Assembly: GCA_018830485.1 (NCBI GenBank)
Contig: JAHJRQ010000011.1
Span: 1-64,000 of the forward strand
DNA length: 64,000 bases
Source of the DNA: Pseudomonadota bacterium
GTDB lineage: Bacteria > Desulfobacterota > Desulfobulbia > Desulfobulbales > Desulfurivibrionaceae
Reading direction: 5' to 3'
A program made the position numbers and the translations under genes. Under the pieces are notes generated by a model, which saw only the letters and a program-made list of their open reading frames with translations, was not told the DNA's origin and did no database searches. Shown here in pieces: positions 34,991 through 43,952 of the stretch. Numbering within the stretch: position 1 is the first letter of the stretch; every line of letters starts with the position of its first letter.

Positions 34991-35885
34991 TGAAAAGGTT
35001 GTGGCGGGCGGCCTCCAGGATAGCGGCCACGGCGGGATGCTTGATAATCCGCTCCACCGAAATGGCGTAATAGCGCTCCTTCACCGCCTGGGTCCGGCCG
35101 ACTACCTGTACCGTGTGCTGGCGCAGCACCTCGGGTTCCACGACCGTGGGCGCCGCAAAGACGCCGTCGCCTTCCTGTCCGAAAACATTGAGCAGGGCGT
35201 TGTCGTCGAACTCTCCGGCAATGGCGGGCCGGATACCGAGGGAGGCAAACCAGCGATCCAGCCCGCCCCGGAGCGCGGTCCTCTCCATGGGCAGCAGCAT
35301 GGGCGCCTCGTGGAGCGAAAGGGGGAATTTCTCCCGCAGCGGTTCGGCCAGGGTTCCCACCGCGAAAAAGGTGATGCCGCATTCGCCGAGCAGATGGCTG
35401 TAAGCCTTGACGCTCAAGCCCGCCCGCAAGGGAGCATCGCTCAGCACCACATCCAGGGAGTGCATGGCCAGTTCCGCCAGCAGGGCGTCCTCCTTGTCTT
35501 CAAGACAGACCAGCTTCACCCGCTCCGGCAGTTGCAGGGCCGGTTCCAGCAGGCGGCGGACAATGAGCTTGGGCAGCACGTCCACCACCCCGGCCTTGAG
35601 GGACAAGGGGCCTGCCGTGGGTCTGCCTCGGATGGTGTCCAGCATCTCGCGGCCCAGGGAGAAGATTTCGTCGGCATAGCGGAACACCAGGCGGCCCAGG
35701 TCGGTGGGCTCCAGGTTGCGTCCCGCCCGTTGAAAGAGCTTGCCGCCCAGGGATTCTTCCAGTTTTCCCAACTGGGCGCTGACCGTGGAGGGAGCCAGGC
35801 TGAGCCGGGCGCTGGCCGCAGTCAGGCTGCCTTCGCGCATCACGGTCCAGAAGTAGAAAAGATGGTGGTAGTTGAGCCATTCCAT
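34980..35885 (-). CDS. nhaR: NhaR-like LysR-family regulator
   Basis: A 301-residue LysR protein beginning MEWLNYHHLFYFWTVMREGS, the characteristic NhaR start, with HTH LTAASARLSLAPSTVSAQLG. NhaR of E. coli is a Na+-responsive activator of the antiporter gene nhaA. No antiporter is present here; instead it is divergent from a P-type cation ATPase, its probable target. It shares a 152-nt promoter region with that gene containing a perfect hexamer palindrome. Confidence 0.88.
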   Translation of the reverse strand: MEWLNYHHLFYFWTVMREGSLTAASARLSLAPSTVSAQLGKLEESLGGKLFQRAGRNLEPTDLGRLVFRYADEIFSLGREMLDTIRGRPTAGPLSLKAGVVDVLPKLIVRRLLEPALQLPERVKLVCLEDKEDALLAELAMHSLDVVLSDAPLRAGLSVKAYSHLLGECGITFFAVGTLAEPLREKFPLSLHEAPMLLPMERTALRGGLDRWFASLGIRPAIAGEFDDNALLNVFGQEGDGVFAAPTVVEPEVLRQHTVQVVGRTQAVKERYYAISVERIIKHPAVAAILEAARHNLFIMK

Positions 35886-35915
35886 GGGGAGCCTCAGTTT
35901 CGTTTATTTCGAACT

Positions 35916-35943
35916 ATTATAACAATATTTTCTAATTGTTCAA
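35916..35943 (-). promoter_or_regulatory. Sigma70 promoter of nhaR
   Basis: On the minus strand TTGAAC (35938-35943) and TATAAT (35916-35921) are spaced by 16 nt; the palindrome at 35921-35940 sits between them. Confidence 0.7.
35921..35940. promoter_or_regulatory. Candidate NhaR operator (AACAAT-N8-ATTGTT)
   Basis: A perfect 6-bp inverted repeat with an 8-nt centre lies between the -35 and -10 of nhaR and overlaps the -35 of the ATPase promoter, the classic placement for LysR autoregulation and divergent activation. Confidence 0.6.
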
Positions 35944-35964
35944 ACTATGTTCCTGCGGTATAAT
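35936..35964 (+). promoter_or_regulatory. Sigma70 promoter of the P-type ATPase gene
   Basis: TTGTTC (35936-35941) and a perfect TATAAT (35959-35964) are separated by 17 nt. The weak -35 overlaps the NhaR-type palindrome, as expected for an activator-dependent promoter. Confidence 0.65.
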
Positions 35965-36037
35965 AGAGTTTTGGCATGGAAGCAAGTCAGGCTGGCCGGG
36001 ATGTCGGCCCCGGCCGCAGCAATAGAGAGGAGAGACC

Positions 36038-38776
36038 ATGAAAATTGATAATTTGATCGCCAGGCACTGGCACCACCTGCCCATCGACGAGGTGGCGGAG
36101 CTGCTGGAGTCGGACCGGGAGCACGGGCTTGACCGGTTCGCGGTGGAGCACCGGCTGGAAGCGTTCGGGCCCAATGCCATCACCGCCCAGAAAGGACAGG
36201 GGCCGCTGATCCGGTTTCTGCTCCAGTTCCATCAGCCCCTGATCTATATCCTCATCGCTTCCGGCCTGGTCACCGCTTTCTTGCAGGAGTGGGTGGATTC
36301 CGGGGTCATCTTCGGGGTGGTGCTGGTCAACGCCGTTATCGGCTACCTCCAGGAAGCCAAGGCGGTCAACGCCCTGGCCGCCCTGGCCCGGACCATGACC
36401 ACCGAGGCCACGGTCCTGCGGCAGGGGGAGAAACGCCGCATTCCGGCCACGGAACTGGTGCCTGGCGACATCGTTTTTCTGCAAAGCGGCGACAAGGTCC
36501 CCGCTGACCTGCGGCTCTTTCAGGTGCGCGACCTGCAGGTCGCCGAAGCGGCGCTTACCGGTGAGTCGGCGCCCGTGGTCAAGGATCACGGGCGCCATGG
36601 CCGCGACACCGTCCTGGCAGACCGGCGGAACATGGCCTATGCCTCTACCCTGGTCACCTACGGTCAGGGCTGGGGCATTGTCACGGCCACCGGGGATGCA
36701 ACCGAGGTGGGGCGCATCTCCCAGTTGATTTCAACGGCCGAGGCGCTGGCCACTCCGCTCACCCGCAAGATCAGCGAATTCAGCAACGTCCTGCTCTACG
36801 TGATTCTGGGTTTGGCCGGGTTGACCATTATGATCGGGCTTCTCCGGGGCCAGGCTTTTGTCGACATATTCATGGCTGCGGTGGCCCTGTCCGTGGGCGC
36901 CATTCCCGAAGGTCTGCCCGCCGCAGTGACGATCACCCTGGCCATCGGCGTGTCGCGCATGGCTCAAAAACGGGCCATTATCCGCAAGTTGCCAGCGGTG
37001 GAGACCTTGGGCTCCACCACGGTGATCTGCACCGATAAAACCGGCACCCTCACCGAAAATCAGATGACCGTGCAGGAGATTATGGCCGGCGGCATGTCCT
37101 ACGCAGTAACCGGCACCGGCTACAACCCCACGCAGGGCAGGATCGAGTCAGCGGAAGCGGCTTCCGGCGGCACAGCCGGCACATCCCCGGCGCTGCTGGA
37201 ATGTTTGCGGGCTGGGCTCCTCTGCAATGACAGCCAGCTTGCCGAAGAAGGCGGGGCCTGGCTGGTGCATGGCGATCCCACCGAGGGGGCGCTGCTGACC
37301 TCGGCCCGCAAGGGCGGCCTCGGTCCGGAAACCGTGGCCGCAAGCCCCAGGCTGGATACGGTGCCCTTTGAATCGGAACATCAGTACATGGCCAGCCTGC
37401 ACGGGGCCGGGCCGGGCGTGGCGACCAGGCGGGTCTATCTCAAGGGCGCGGTGGAGGCGGTCCTGGCCAGATGCGCCAGCCAGCTTGACGGCTTGGGCAA
37501 CCCGGTTCCCCTGCGCGGTGCCGAAATCCAGTCCGCGGTGGAGAATATGGCTGCCAAGGGCTTACGAGTATTGGCCATGGCCGGCAAGGAGATGGGTCCC
37601 GCGGCCTCGGAGATCCACCATGGCGATCTGATCGACGGGTTGGTCTTTATCGGGTTGCAGGGGATGATCGATCCGCCGCGGCCGGAAGCGGTGGCCGCGG
37701 TCAAGATCTGCCAGGGCGCGGGAATCCGGGTCAAGATGATCACCGGCGATCATCCGGTGACCGCCGCGGCCATTGCCAAAAAGGTCGGGCTCTACAACCT
37801 GGGGTCAACCCGGGGGAACGGGGTTCCGGTACTCACCGGCGCGGAGCTGGAAAAGCTCTCGGACAACGAATTCATCGACCGGGCTGAAGACACCGTGGTC
37901 TTTGCCAGGGCGACCCCGGAGCAGAAGCTCCGTTTGGTGGAGGCGCTCCAGGCCAGGGGCCAGGTGGTGGCCATGACCGGCGACGGGGTCAACGACGCCC
38001 CGGCCCTGAAGCGGGCGGATATCGGCGTGGCCATGGGGATCACCGGCACCGAGGTTGCCAAGGAGGCGGCGGACATGGTGCTCACCGACGACAACTTCAG
38101 CTCCATCGAGTCGGCGGTGGAAGAGGGGCGGGGGGTGTTCGACAACCTGGTCAAGTTCATTACCTGGACCCTGCCCACCAACCTGGGCGAAGGATTGGTG
38201 ATACTGACCGCCATCTTCCTCGGCGTCACCCTGCCCATCCTGCCGGTGCAGATCCTCTGGATCAATATGACCACTGCGGGGTTTCTCGGGTTGGCCCTGG
38301 CCTTTGAGCCCAAGGAGCCGGGCATCATGCTGCGGCTCCCCCGGCAACCCAACTCGCCGATCCTCAGCCGCACCATGATTTTCCGGATCACCCTGGTGAG
38401 CTTATTGATGCTGGGCGCGGCCTTCGGGATCTTTTCCTGGGAGCTATCCGGCGGCGCTACCCTTGCCCAGGCGCGCACCGCAGCGGTCAACGCCTTTGTC
38501 ATGGTGGAGCTGTTTTATCTGTTCAACTGCCGCTCCCTGGACAAGTCCTTTTTTCAGCTCGGGTTTTTCTCGAATTTCTGGGTGCTGGCCGGCGTAGTCA
38601 CCATGTCCCTGGTGCAGATTGCCTATACCTATCTGCCGGTGATGAACCGGCTCTTCCAGAGCGCCCCGGTTGGTCCGGCTGTCTGGGGGAAAACAATTGC
38701 CGCAGGGCTGCTGGTTTTCGTGATTATTGAAATCGAAAAAATGGTGTGGAGAAAAGCAGGGACCGGGGGGCCGTGA
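36038..38776 (+). CDS. P-type (type II-like) cation-transporting ATPase
   Basis: A 912-residue P-type ATPase with actuator motif LTGESAP, phosphorylation motif [11 protein letters not shown] (Asp about residue 332), [17 protein letters not shown] hinge and ten predicted TM helices. The M4 motif [11 protein letters not shown] keeps the Ca2+-type Glu, and M5 TNLGE keeps Asn and Glu. In M6, however, WINMTTAG has Ala747 where SERCA has Asp800, so it is unlikely to be an ordinary Ca2+ pump. The ion is unknown; regulation by NhaR suggests Na+ or a related cation. A GAGAGGAGAG site precedes the ATG. Confidence 0.9.
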   Translation: MKIDNLIARHWHHLPIDEVAELLESDREHGLDRFAVEHRLEAFGPNAITAQKGQGPLIRFLLQFHQPLIYILIASGLVTAFLQEWVDSGVIFGVVLVNAVIGYLQEAKAVNALAALARTMTTEATVLRQGEKRRIPATELVPGDIVFLQSGDKVPADLRLFQVRDLQVAEAALTGESAPVVKDHGRHGRDTVLADRRNMAYASTLVTYGQGWGIVTATGDATEVGRISQLISTAEALATPLTRKISEFSNVLLYVILGLAGLTIMIGLLRGQAFVDIFMAAVALSVGAIPEGLPAAVTITLAIGVSRMAQKRAIIRKLPAVETLGSTTVICTDKTGTLTENQMTVQEIMAGGMSYAVTGTGYNPTQGRIESAEAASGGTAGTSPALLECLRAGLLCNDSQLAEEGGAWLVHGDPTEGALLTSARKGGLGPETVAASPRLDTVPFESEHQYMASLHGAGPGVATRRVYLKGAVEAVLARCASQLDGLGNPVPLRGAEIQSAVENMAAKGLRVLAMAGKEMGPAASEIHHGDLIDGLVFIGLQGMIDPPRPEAVAAVKICQGAGIRVKMITGDHPVTAAAIAKKVGLYNLGSTRGNGVPVLTGAELEKLSDNEFIDRAEDTVVFARATPEQKLRLVEALQARGQVVAMTGDGVNDAPALKRADIGVAMGITGTEVAKEAADMVLTDDNFSSIESAVEEGRGVFDNLVKFITWTLPTNLGEGLVILTAIFLGVTLPILPVQILWINMTTAGFLGLALAFEPKEPGIMLRLPRQPNSPILSRTMIFRITLVSLLMLGAAFGIFSWELSGGATLAQARTAAVNAFVMVELFYLFNCRSLDKSFFQLGFFSNFWVLAGVVTMSLVQIAYTYLPVMNRLFQSAPVGPAVWGKTIAAGLLVFVIIEIEKMVWRKAGTGGP

Positions 38777-38949
38777 TTGTCCGCTCGCGGAGGGGAAGAG
38801 AGAGTTGGCATGAAGAAAAGCCCTCTGCCGGGCATTCCGGATTGTTTTCCGCAAGAACCGGCACGACCCGCTTATGGTACTACGTTGTCGGCGGTTTCAG
38901 CCCCGTTTCATGAAGTCATGTTCGCAGTTGGCCACGAAGGAGAAGAGGG

Positions 38950-39636
38950 ATGTTTGAAAGCATAACAGTTTGGCTGGTGGAAACCATAAGCGTCTTGGGA
39001 TACCCCGGCATCTTTCTGTTGATGATGGTTGAAAGTTCCGCACTCCCTTTTCCCAGTGAATTGGTCATGCCCCCTGCCGGGTATCTGGTCTTCCAGGGCC
39101 GGATGAATCCGTGGCTGGTGGTGCTGGCCGGAGGGCTCGGTTCGCTGGCCGGCGCCTATGCAAACTATTTCGGCGCCCTGTATCTGGGACGGCCCCTGTT
39201 GCTCAAGTATGGCAAGTTTGTCGGTCTTGCCGAGGAAAAACTCGAAAAAACCGAGTATTTTTTCCGGCGGCATGGCGAAATTTCCACCTTCATCGGCAGG
39301 CTGCTGCCGGTCATCCGGCAACTGATCTCCATCCCTGCGGGACTCGGCAGGATGAATCTTGTCAGATTTGCTTTGTATACCAGCCTGGGCGCTACGATCT
39401 GGTGCGCGGTACTGGCCTGGATAGGGTACGCCATCGGCGACAACCAGCAGTTGATCATGAGCCTGTCGCGGCAGGCAAGTGCCTGGATCATCGGCGGCTG
39501 TGTCCTGCTGCTGGCCGGTTATCTGTATTGGCACAAAAAGAGGCGCACACAACCATGGGGTGAGATGCCTGCGGCATATGGAACCGATACATTGCACAAA
39601 CAACCAATCACACCAAACCAAGGAGAAGATCAATGA
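38950..39636 (+). CDS. DedA-family membrane protein
   Basis: A 228-residue DedA/SNARE-associated protein: ESSALPFPSELVMPPAGYLV re-entrant loop, RHGEISTFIGRLLPVIRQLI with the conserved Arg residues, and C-terminal TM helix. DedA proteins act as lipid (undecaprenyl-phosphate or phospholipid) scramblases/transporters and support proton-motive-force and antimicrobial resistance. The GGAGAAGAGGG site supports the start at 38950. It heads an operon of five genes; its stop overlaps the next ATG by 4 nt. Confidence 0.9.
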   Translation: MFESITVWLVETISVLGYPGIFLLMMVESSALPFPSELVMPPAGYLVFQGRMNPWLVVLAGGLGSLAGAYANYFGALYLGRPLLLKYGKFVGLAEEKLEKTEYFFRRHGEISTFIGRLLPVIRQLISIPAGLGRMNLVRFALYTSLGATIWCAVLAWIGYAIGDNQQLIMSLSRQASAWIIGGCVLLLAGYLYWHKKRRTQPWGEMPAAYGTDTLHKQPITPNQGEDQ

Positions 39637-39836
39637 AAAAGCCAAGCAGCTCCGCAACCAGCCTGAAAGAACTCATCAATCATGCCATCAGCGATCTTGA
39701 GATCACGCCGAGCGAATATAAGCAGATCATGGACCACGCGCACGACGATGGCCACATCGACAAAGAAGAACAGGTTCTGCTTGCCCAGTTCCATGCAATG
39801 CTCAACAATGGGACCATCAAGAGGGTCCGTGAGTAG
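39633..39836 (+). CDS. 67-aa protein with TerB/EF-hand-like acid loop
   Basis: A 67-residue soluble protein of three predicted helices. The loop HAHDDGHIDKEE (residues 35-46) resembles EF-hand and TerB acid loops (DG, then I, then E twelve positions in), but has His at loop positions 1 and 3, so Ca2+ binding by the standard geometry is unlikely; another metal is possible. It overlaps the DedA stop (ATGA), strongly implying co-function. I do not recognise a named family. Confidence 0.7.
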   Translation: MKKPSSSATSLKELINHAISDLEITPSEYKQIMDHAHDDGHIDKEEQVLLAQFHAMLNNGTIKRVRE

Positions 39837-39924
39837 AGTCGTTGGTTATTGCAAGCGCAATCGTGAAAAGGAAAGGGCTCGTGTCCGAGGGGCATTACGC
39901 AACAACACAAAAAGGAGTTTTACA

Positions 39925-40146
39925 ATGAAGTATGCCCAAGCAATCACCGTTTTTCTGTGTCTCGCGGCCATGGGCCTGAGCGGTTGCGATCAGGTGAAGG
40001 AACTGGCAATCCAGGAGGCGGATAAGGTGAAGAAGGACGTTGTTTCCGAGATCGGTAAGGCCGTCAACGGTGGCGGGGATCAGGAGAAAAAGGAAGATGG
40101 CAAGTCGGATAAAGAGACGGAGCAAGAAGAAGACGAAAAAAAATAA
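39925..40146 (+). CDS. Small lipoprotein with charged tail (73 aa)
   Basis: A 73-residue lipoprotein (lipobox AAMGLSGC) with a helical stretch and an extremely acidic/lysine-rich C-terminus (KEDGKSDKETEQEEDEKK). An AAAGGAG site precedes the ATG at 39925. It is inside the DedA operon. Highly charged tails of this kind can bind peptidoglycan or cations, but no function is known. Confidence 0.75.
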   Translation: MKYAQAITVFLCLAAMGLSGCDQVKELAIQEADKVKKDVVSEIGKAVNGGGDQEKKEDGKSDKETEQEEDEKK

Positions 40147-40164
40147 ACAGATGGGAGAGAACCA

Positions 40165-40422
40165 ATGAAATGTCCGGTATGCGCAGGGGTGGACTTGGTT
40201 ATGACGGATCGGCAGGGAGTGGAGATCGATTATTGCCCGCAATGCCGTGGCATTTGGCTGGATCGTGGGGAGCTGGACAAGATCATCGAGCGCACCGCAG
40301 CCCCTGCCCCGCCACAGCATCAGGCCATGCAGCAGCCCCATGGCGGCTACGACAAGCAAGGCCACGGGTATCACAAGAAACAGAAACACAAGAGCCTGTT
40401 GGGCGAGCTGTTCGACTTCTAG
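40165..40422 (+). CDS. zf-TFIIB domain protein
   Basis: An 85-residue protein with the TFIIB-type zinc ribbon MKCPVCAGVDLV and YCPQCRGIWLDRGELDKI, a domain shared by many uncharacterised bacterial membrane-stress proteins. The C-terminus is His/Gln-rich (PPQHQAMQQPHGGYDKQ) and ends in a basic KKQKHKSLLG. It lies 18 nt after the lipoprotein gene in the DedA operon. Confidence 0.85.
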   Translation: MKCPVCAGVDLVMTDRQGVEIDYCPQCRGIWLDRGELDKIIERTAAPAPPQHQAMQQPHGGYDKQGHGYHKKQKHKSLLGELFDF

Positions 40423-40489
40423 CCGCACCTGCTGACCGTCGGCACCCAGCGCGGCTGTAATGCACTTTCCCATCAAAGGATATTCATTT

Positions 40490-41455
40490 ATGTCTATGCA
40501 TTGTCCTAAGTTTATCGCGGTTTTTCTTTCCTTCTTCTTTTTTTCCGTCATCGGCATAGGGCTGAGCGCAGATGATGCCGAGGCCCGCTCTCGGTCCGGC
40601 GGACGGTCCTTCAGCAGCCCCCGTGTGGCGAAGCCGCCGATCCAGGCCCCGGCGCCGAACAAGAATGCAACAAATCCAAATAACAACAGCGGTGGCGGAT
40701 TCATGCCCGGTCTTGCCGGCGGCCTGGTGGGCGGGGCGGTCGGGGGCCTGCTCTTTGGCAGCCTGGCCAATGCCGGCACGGGTGGCGGGATCGGCGGCAG
40801 TGGCATCGGGCTGTTGCAGATTCTCTTGTTTGCCGGAGCGGGGTATTTCATCTACAGCCGCTTTTTCAAAAAACGGCCGGCTCCTGCTTCCGCGCAGTAT
40901 TACCAGCCCGCGTCCGGATCGGAAGGATATTTCACCGGTAACCCGGCAGGAGTTGCCGGGTATATGCCCGATCAGCAGCCCTCTTCGTCCATGGGCGCCG
41001 GGACGGTTGCCGAAGGTCTTGAGCAAATCCGGCGCAGCGATCCGTCTTTTGACCCGGAACACTTCAAAGAAGTGGCCCAGGATGTCTTTTTTAAGGTGCA
41101 GGCCGGGTGGATGCGCCGGGATATCGAGACCTACCGGCATCTGCTGGGAGAACATCTGGCCCGGGAATATGAGGGGCATTTTGCCGAATTGCGGGAGAAG
41201 GGGCAGATCAACAAGCTGGAGAGCATTGCGGTGCGGAAGGTCGAACTGGTTGACGCCGGCACTGACGCCAGTGAGGATTTCGTGACCCTGCTCACTACTG
41301 CGAACCTGCTCGACTACACAATCGATGAGCGGAGCAACGAAATAGTGAGCGGCAGCATGACGGAGCCGGTGAAATTCGCCGAGAAATGGACCTGGGCCCG
41401 CCCGGTCGGCACCCTCAACTGGAAGCTTGAAGGGGTTGAGGTCGTCACCGGCTAG
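40490..41455 (+). CDS. Tim44-domain membrane protein
   Basis: A 321-residue protein: signal/TM near the N-terminus (FFFFSVIGIGLS), a glycine-rich segment (GLAGGLVGGAVGGLLFGSLA), a second TM and a C-terminal Tim44-like domain (FDPEHFKEVAQDVFFKVQAG). Such proteins are common in Desulfobacterota and are annotated as Tim44-like transporters without evidence of import function. An AAGGA site precedes the ATG. It is the last gene of the operon and converges, with a 4-nt overlap, on the 3'-5' exonuclease gene. Confidence 0.85.
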   Translation: MSMHCPKFIAVFLSFFFFSVIGIGLSADDAEARSRSGGRSFSSPRVAKPPIQAPAPNKNATNPNNNSGGGFMPGLAGGLVGGAVGGLLFGSLANAGTGGGIGGSGIGLLQILLFAGAGYFIYSRFFKKRPAPASAQYYQPASGSEGYFTGNPAGVAGYMPDQQPSSSMGAGTVAEGLEQIRRSDPSFDPEHFKEVAQDVFFKVQAGWMRRDIETYRHLLGEHLAREYEGHFAELREKGQINKLESIAVRKVELVDAGTDASEDFVTLLTTANLLDYTIDERSNEIVSGSMTEPVKFAEKWTWARPVGTLNWKLEGVEVVTG

Positions 41456-42057
41456 GATTTCCTCTCTGCTCCTAATTTCAGATACAACTCCCTCCCCACC
41501 CAGGCGTCGGTGGCCGCATACTGGATCTGGGCCGGGGCCAGGACGTCTCTGGCCCAGTTCGAGGTCTGCGTCCCCTTGGCGATGCGAAAGCCCAGCAGCA
41601 CCGCGGCCAGCCCCCGCAGCCCGTGGTTTTTTATCTCCGCCTTCTTGGCAAGGGTGCCGAGATCCACAAAGCCAGCCGGCCTGAATTGCGCCAGCTTGTG
41701 CAGTTCCTGCAGATCATAGGCCAGGGCAACCCCTGCCTTGACCACCTTGGGGTCGGCCAGGATTTCCCGTAACGGGGCTGGCAGGCCGAGATGCTTCAAC
41801 TGAAAGAGGTACACCTCGTTTTCCCCGGCCAGTTGCAGGAGCGAGGGCAGGTAGCTTTCCCCCTTCTGGTAGGCGGGCCTGGTTTCCGTGTCAAAGCCGA
41901 GGATGGTTTCCGTTGCCAGGGCTTGGATCGCCTGGCTTAACTCCTCTTTCGTGCGGACCACGCGAACCACCCCCTCCCATCTGCGCATGGGGCAGGCGTT
42001 GATTTCTTCCTTGGTCATGCGCTGGGCAAAACCGGGGCGGGGGTCGGCGGTGTGCAT
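41452..42057 (-). CDS. RNase D-like 3'-5' exonuclease domain protein
   Basis: A 201-residue DEDDy exonuclease: ILGFDTETRPAY (Exo I), LAYDLQELHKLA (Exo II region) and YAATDAWVGRELY (Exo III, Tyr and Asp). It has the RNase D catalytic domain only, without an HRDC domain, like small 3'-5' exonucleases acting on RNA or DNA. The start at 42057 is preceded by GGGTGA; an alternative ATG at 42018 would remove 13 residues. Confidence 0.85.
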   Translation of the reverse strand: MHTADPRPGFAQRMTKEEINACPMRRWEGVVRVVRTKEELSQAIQALATETILGFDTETRPAYQKGESYLPSLLQLAGENEVYLFQLKHLGLPAPLREILADPKVVKAGVALAYDLQELHKLAQFRPAGFVDLGTLAKKAEIKNHGLRGLAAVLLGFRIAKGTQTSNWARDVLAPAQIQYAATDAWVGRELYLKLGAERKS

Positions 42058-42236
42058 GGAGTCTATTCACCCTGCGGGTATAAGTTTTGTAGGGCAGACA
42101 AGCTACTCACTCAGCTATATACGGGAACCGTTGCCGGTTTGGGAAGGAAATTTATTCGTCCGCCGGCAATGATCTCCGTTTTCTTTTCTTCCTCCGGAAT
42201 CCGGGCCGGGAGCGCGGGTTTTCTCCCATATTTTCC

Positions 42237-42266
42237 TTGACTTCATTTTTGAAACAGCCGTAGTCT
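42237..42266 (+). promoter_or_regulatory. Candidate promoter of the zwf-pgl-edd operon
   Basis: TTGACT (42237-42242) and TAGTCT (42261-42266) are spaced by 18 nt, about 70 nt before the zwf ATG. The -10 is weak. Confidence 0.4.
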
Positions 42267-42334
42267 TTTGAGAGAAGCTGCGCGATGCGCGGGATGGTCC
42301 CCTTCATCGGGCCGGGAAGACCAGGGAGAGAAAA

Positions 42335-43786
42335 ATGCAGCCATGTGATTTTGTCGTGTTCGGAGCCTTGGGCGATCTGGCCACCCGCAAGCTGGTGCCC
42401 TCGCTCTACCAACTGGACAAGGCTGAACTCCTTGAGCCGGAGATGCTGATTGTCGGGGTGGCGCGCAAGGAGATGGGTGATGACGAGTATATCGCCCTGG
42501 CCAGGGAAAGCCTGGCAACCTTCATGAAGGAGGAGGTGGACGACGCGGTCTGGGAGCGGTTTGCCGGGCGTCTGCGGTATGTGCATCTCGATCTTGCCAG
42601 CCACGATCAGTACCGCAAGCTTTGTGAGATCATCGATCCGGCCAAACGGGTCATGGTCAACTACTGCGCAGTGCCGCCCTCCATCTACGGCGATATCTGC
42701 AAGGGCTTGGCCCAGGCCGGGCTGATCACGGAGCAGACCCGGGTGGTGCTGGAAAAACCGCTGGGCACCGACCTTGCCTCCTCAAAGGTGATCAACGATG
42801 CAGTGTCCGAGTTCTTCCAGGAAAAGCAGGTCTACCGCATCGACCATTACCTGGGCAAGGAAACGGTGCTCAACCTGGTGGCGCTTCGTTTCGCCAATTC
42901 CATCTTCACCACCAACTGGGACAACACCACCATCGACCATGTGCAGATCACCGTGGCCGAAGAGGTGGGCATCGAGGGCCGCTGGGGCTATTTCGACAAG
43001 TCCGGTCAGTTGCGCGACATGGTGCAGAACCACCTGTTGCAGATCCTTTCCCTGGTGGCCATGGAGCCGCCGGTCACCCTGGGCAGCGAGAGCATCCGCA
43101 ACGAAAAGCTCAAAGTGCTCAAGGCGCTGCGCCCCATCACCAGGGATAACGTTGAAGAAAAAACCGTCCGGGGCCAGTACTCCGCCGGGTTCCTCAAAGG
43201 CGGTCCGGTGCCGGGCTACCATGAGGAGGAAGGGGGCAATCCCCGGAGTTTCACGGAAACCTTTGTCGCCCTGCGGGTGGATATCGACAACTGGCGCTGG
43301 GCCGGGGTGCCTTTTTATCTGCGCACCGGCAAGCGCATGACCAAGAAGCTCTCCGAGGTGGTGATCTATTTTAAAAGGCTGCCCCATAACATCTTCCGGG
43401 AAAGCTACAAGAATCTGCCCTCCAACAAGCTGATTATCCGCCTCCAGCCCAATGAAGGCGTGGAGATCGAGATGCTGAACAAGGTCCCCGGCATCGGCGC
43501 GGGGGTCAAGCTGCAGCGGACCACCCTGGATTTGAGTTTTTCCGAGGCCTTCGAATCGGCGCATGTTGCCGATGCCTATGAGCGCTTGCTTTTGTCAGCC
43601 CTGGAAGGAAGTCAGTCCTTGTTTATTCGCCGCGACGAGGTGGAGCAGGCCTGGACCTGGATCGATTCCATTCAGGATGCCTGGCGCACCAGCAACGATG
43701 CGCCCATGCCCTATCCGTCCGGAACCTGGGGGCCGGTGGCCTCGGTGGCTTTGATGGCGCGCGATGGGAGGGCCTGGGACGAATAA
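42335..43786 (+). CDS. zwf: Glucose-6-phosphate 1-dehydrogenase
   Basis: A 483-residue dehydrogenase with the nucleotide-binding start GALGDLATRKLVPSLYQL and the active-site motif RIDHYLGKE. It oxidises glucose 6-phosphate to 6-phosphogluconolactone with NADP+ or NAD+. Length fits the family. It is first of zwf-pgl-edd, all on the plus strand, committing sugar to the Entner-Doudoroff route. A repeat follows its stop before pgl. Confidence 0.96.
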   Translation: MQPCDFVVFGALGDLATRKLVPSLYQLDKAELLEPEMLIVGVARKEMGDDEYIALARESLATFMKEEVDDAVWERFAGRLRYVHLDLASHDQYRKLCEIIDPAKRVMVNYCAVPPSIYGDICKGLAQAGLITEQTRVVLEKPLGTDLASSKVINDAVSEFFQEKQVYRIDHYLGKETVLNLVALRFANSIFTTNWDNTTIDHVQITVAEEVGIEGRWGYFDKSGQLRDMVQNHLLQILSLVAMEPPVTLGSESIRNEKLKVLKALRPITRDNVEEKTVRGQYSAGFLKGGPVPGYHEEEGGNPRSFTETFVALRVDIDNWRWAGVPFYLRTGKRMTKKLSEVVIYFKRLPHNIFRESYKNLPSNKLIIRLQPNEGVEIEMLNKVPGIGAGVKLQRTTLDLSFSEAFESAHVADAYERLLLSALEGSQSLFIRRDEVEQAWTWIDSIQDAWRTSNDAPMPYPSGTWGPVASVALMARDGRAWDE

Positions 43787-43792
43787 ACGCCC

Positions 43793-43870
43793 GGCAGCAA
43801 GGCATCTGCGGCGTCATCGGTCTGCTCAAGTGCGATAGCACACTTCGCAGGCCTCTTCCTTGCACCTGCA
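43793..43870. repeat. Intercistronic palindrome family, copy 2
   Basis: This 78-bp block shares the core GTCATCGGTC, GCTCA, AGCACA, TTCGC and GGCCTCTTCC blocks, in the same order, with the minus-strand reading of 23921-24028. Like copy 1 it begins just after a stop codon inside an operon (zwf, before pgl). Outer arms are much less conserved here. Confidence 0.7.
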
Positions 43871-43952
43871 TTACTGATGGACGTTTACTCTCTGGGGTTG
43901 AACCATTTTTGTGGTTCCGGTCGACGTTTACGATAAATAAGGAGGGCAGATC

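Noticed and set aside
39740-39775. Canonical EF-hand in the 67-aa protein
   Set aside because: Aligning the invariant Gly puts His at loop positions 1 and 3, so the standard Ca2+ geometry is not met.
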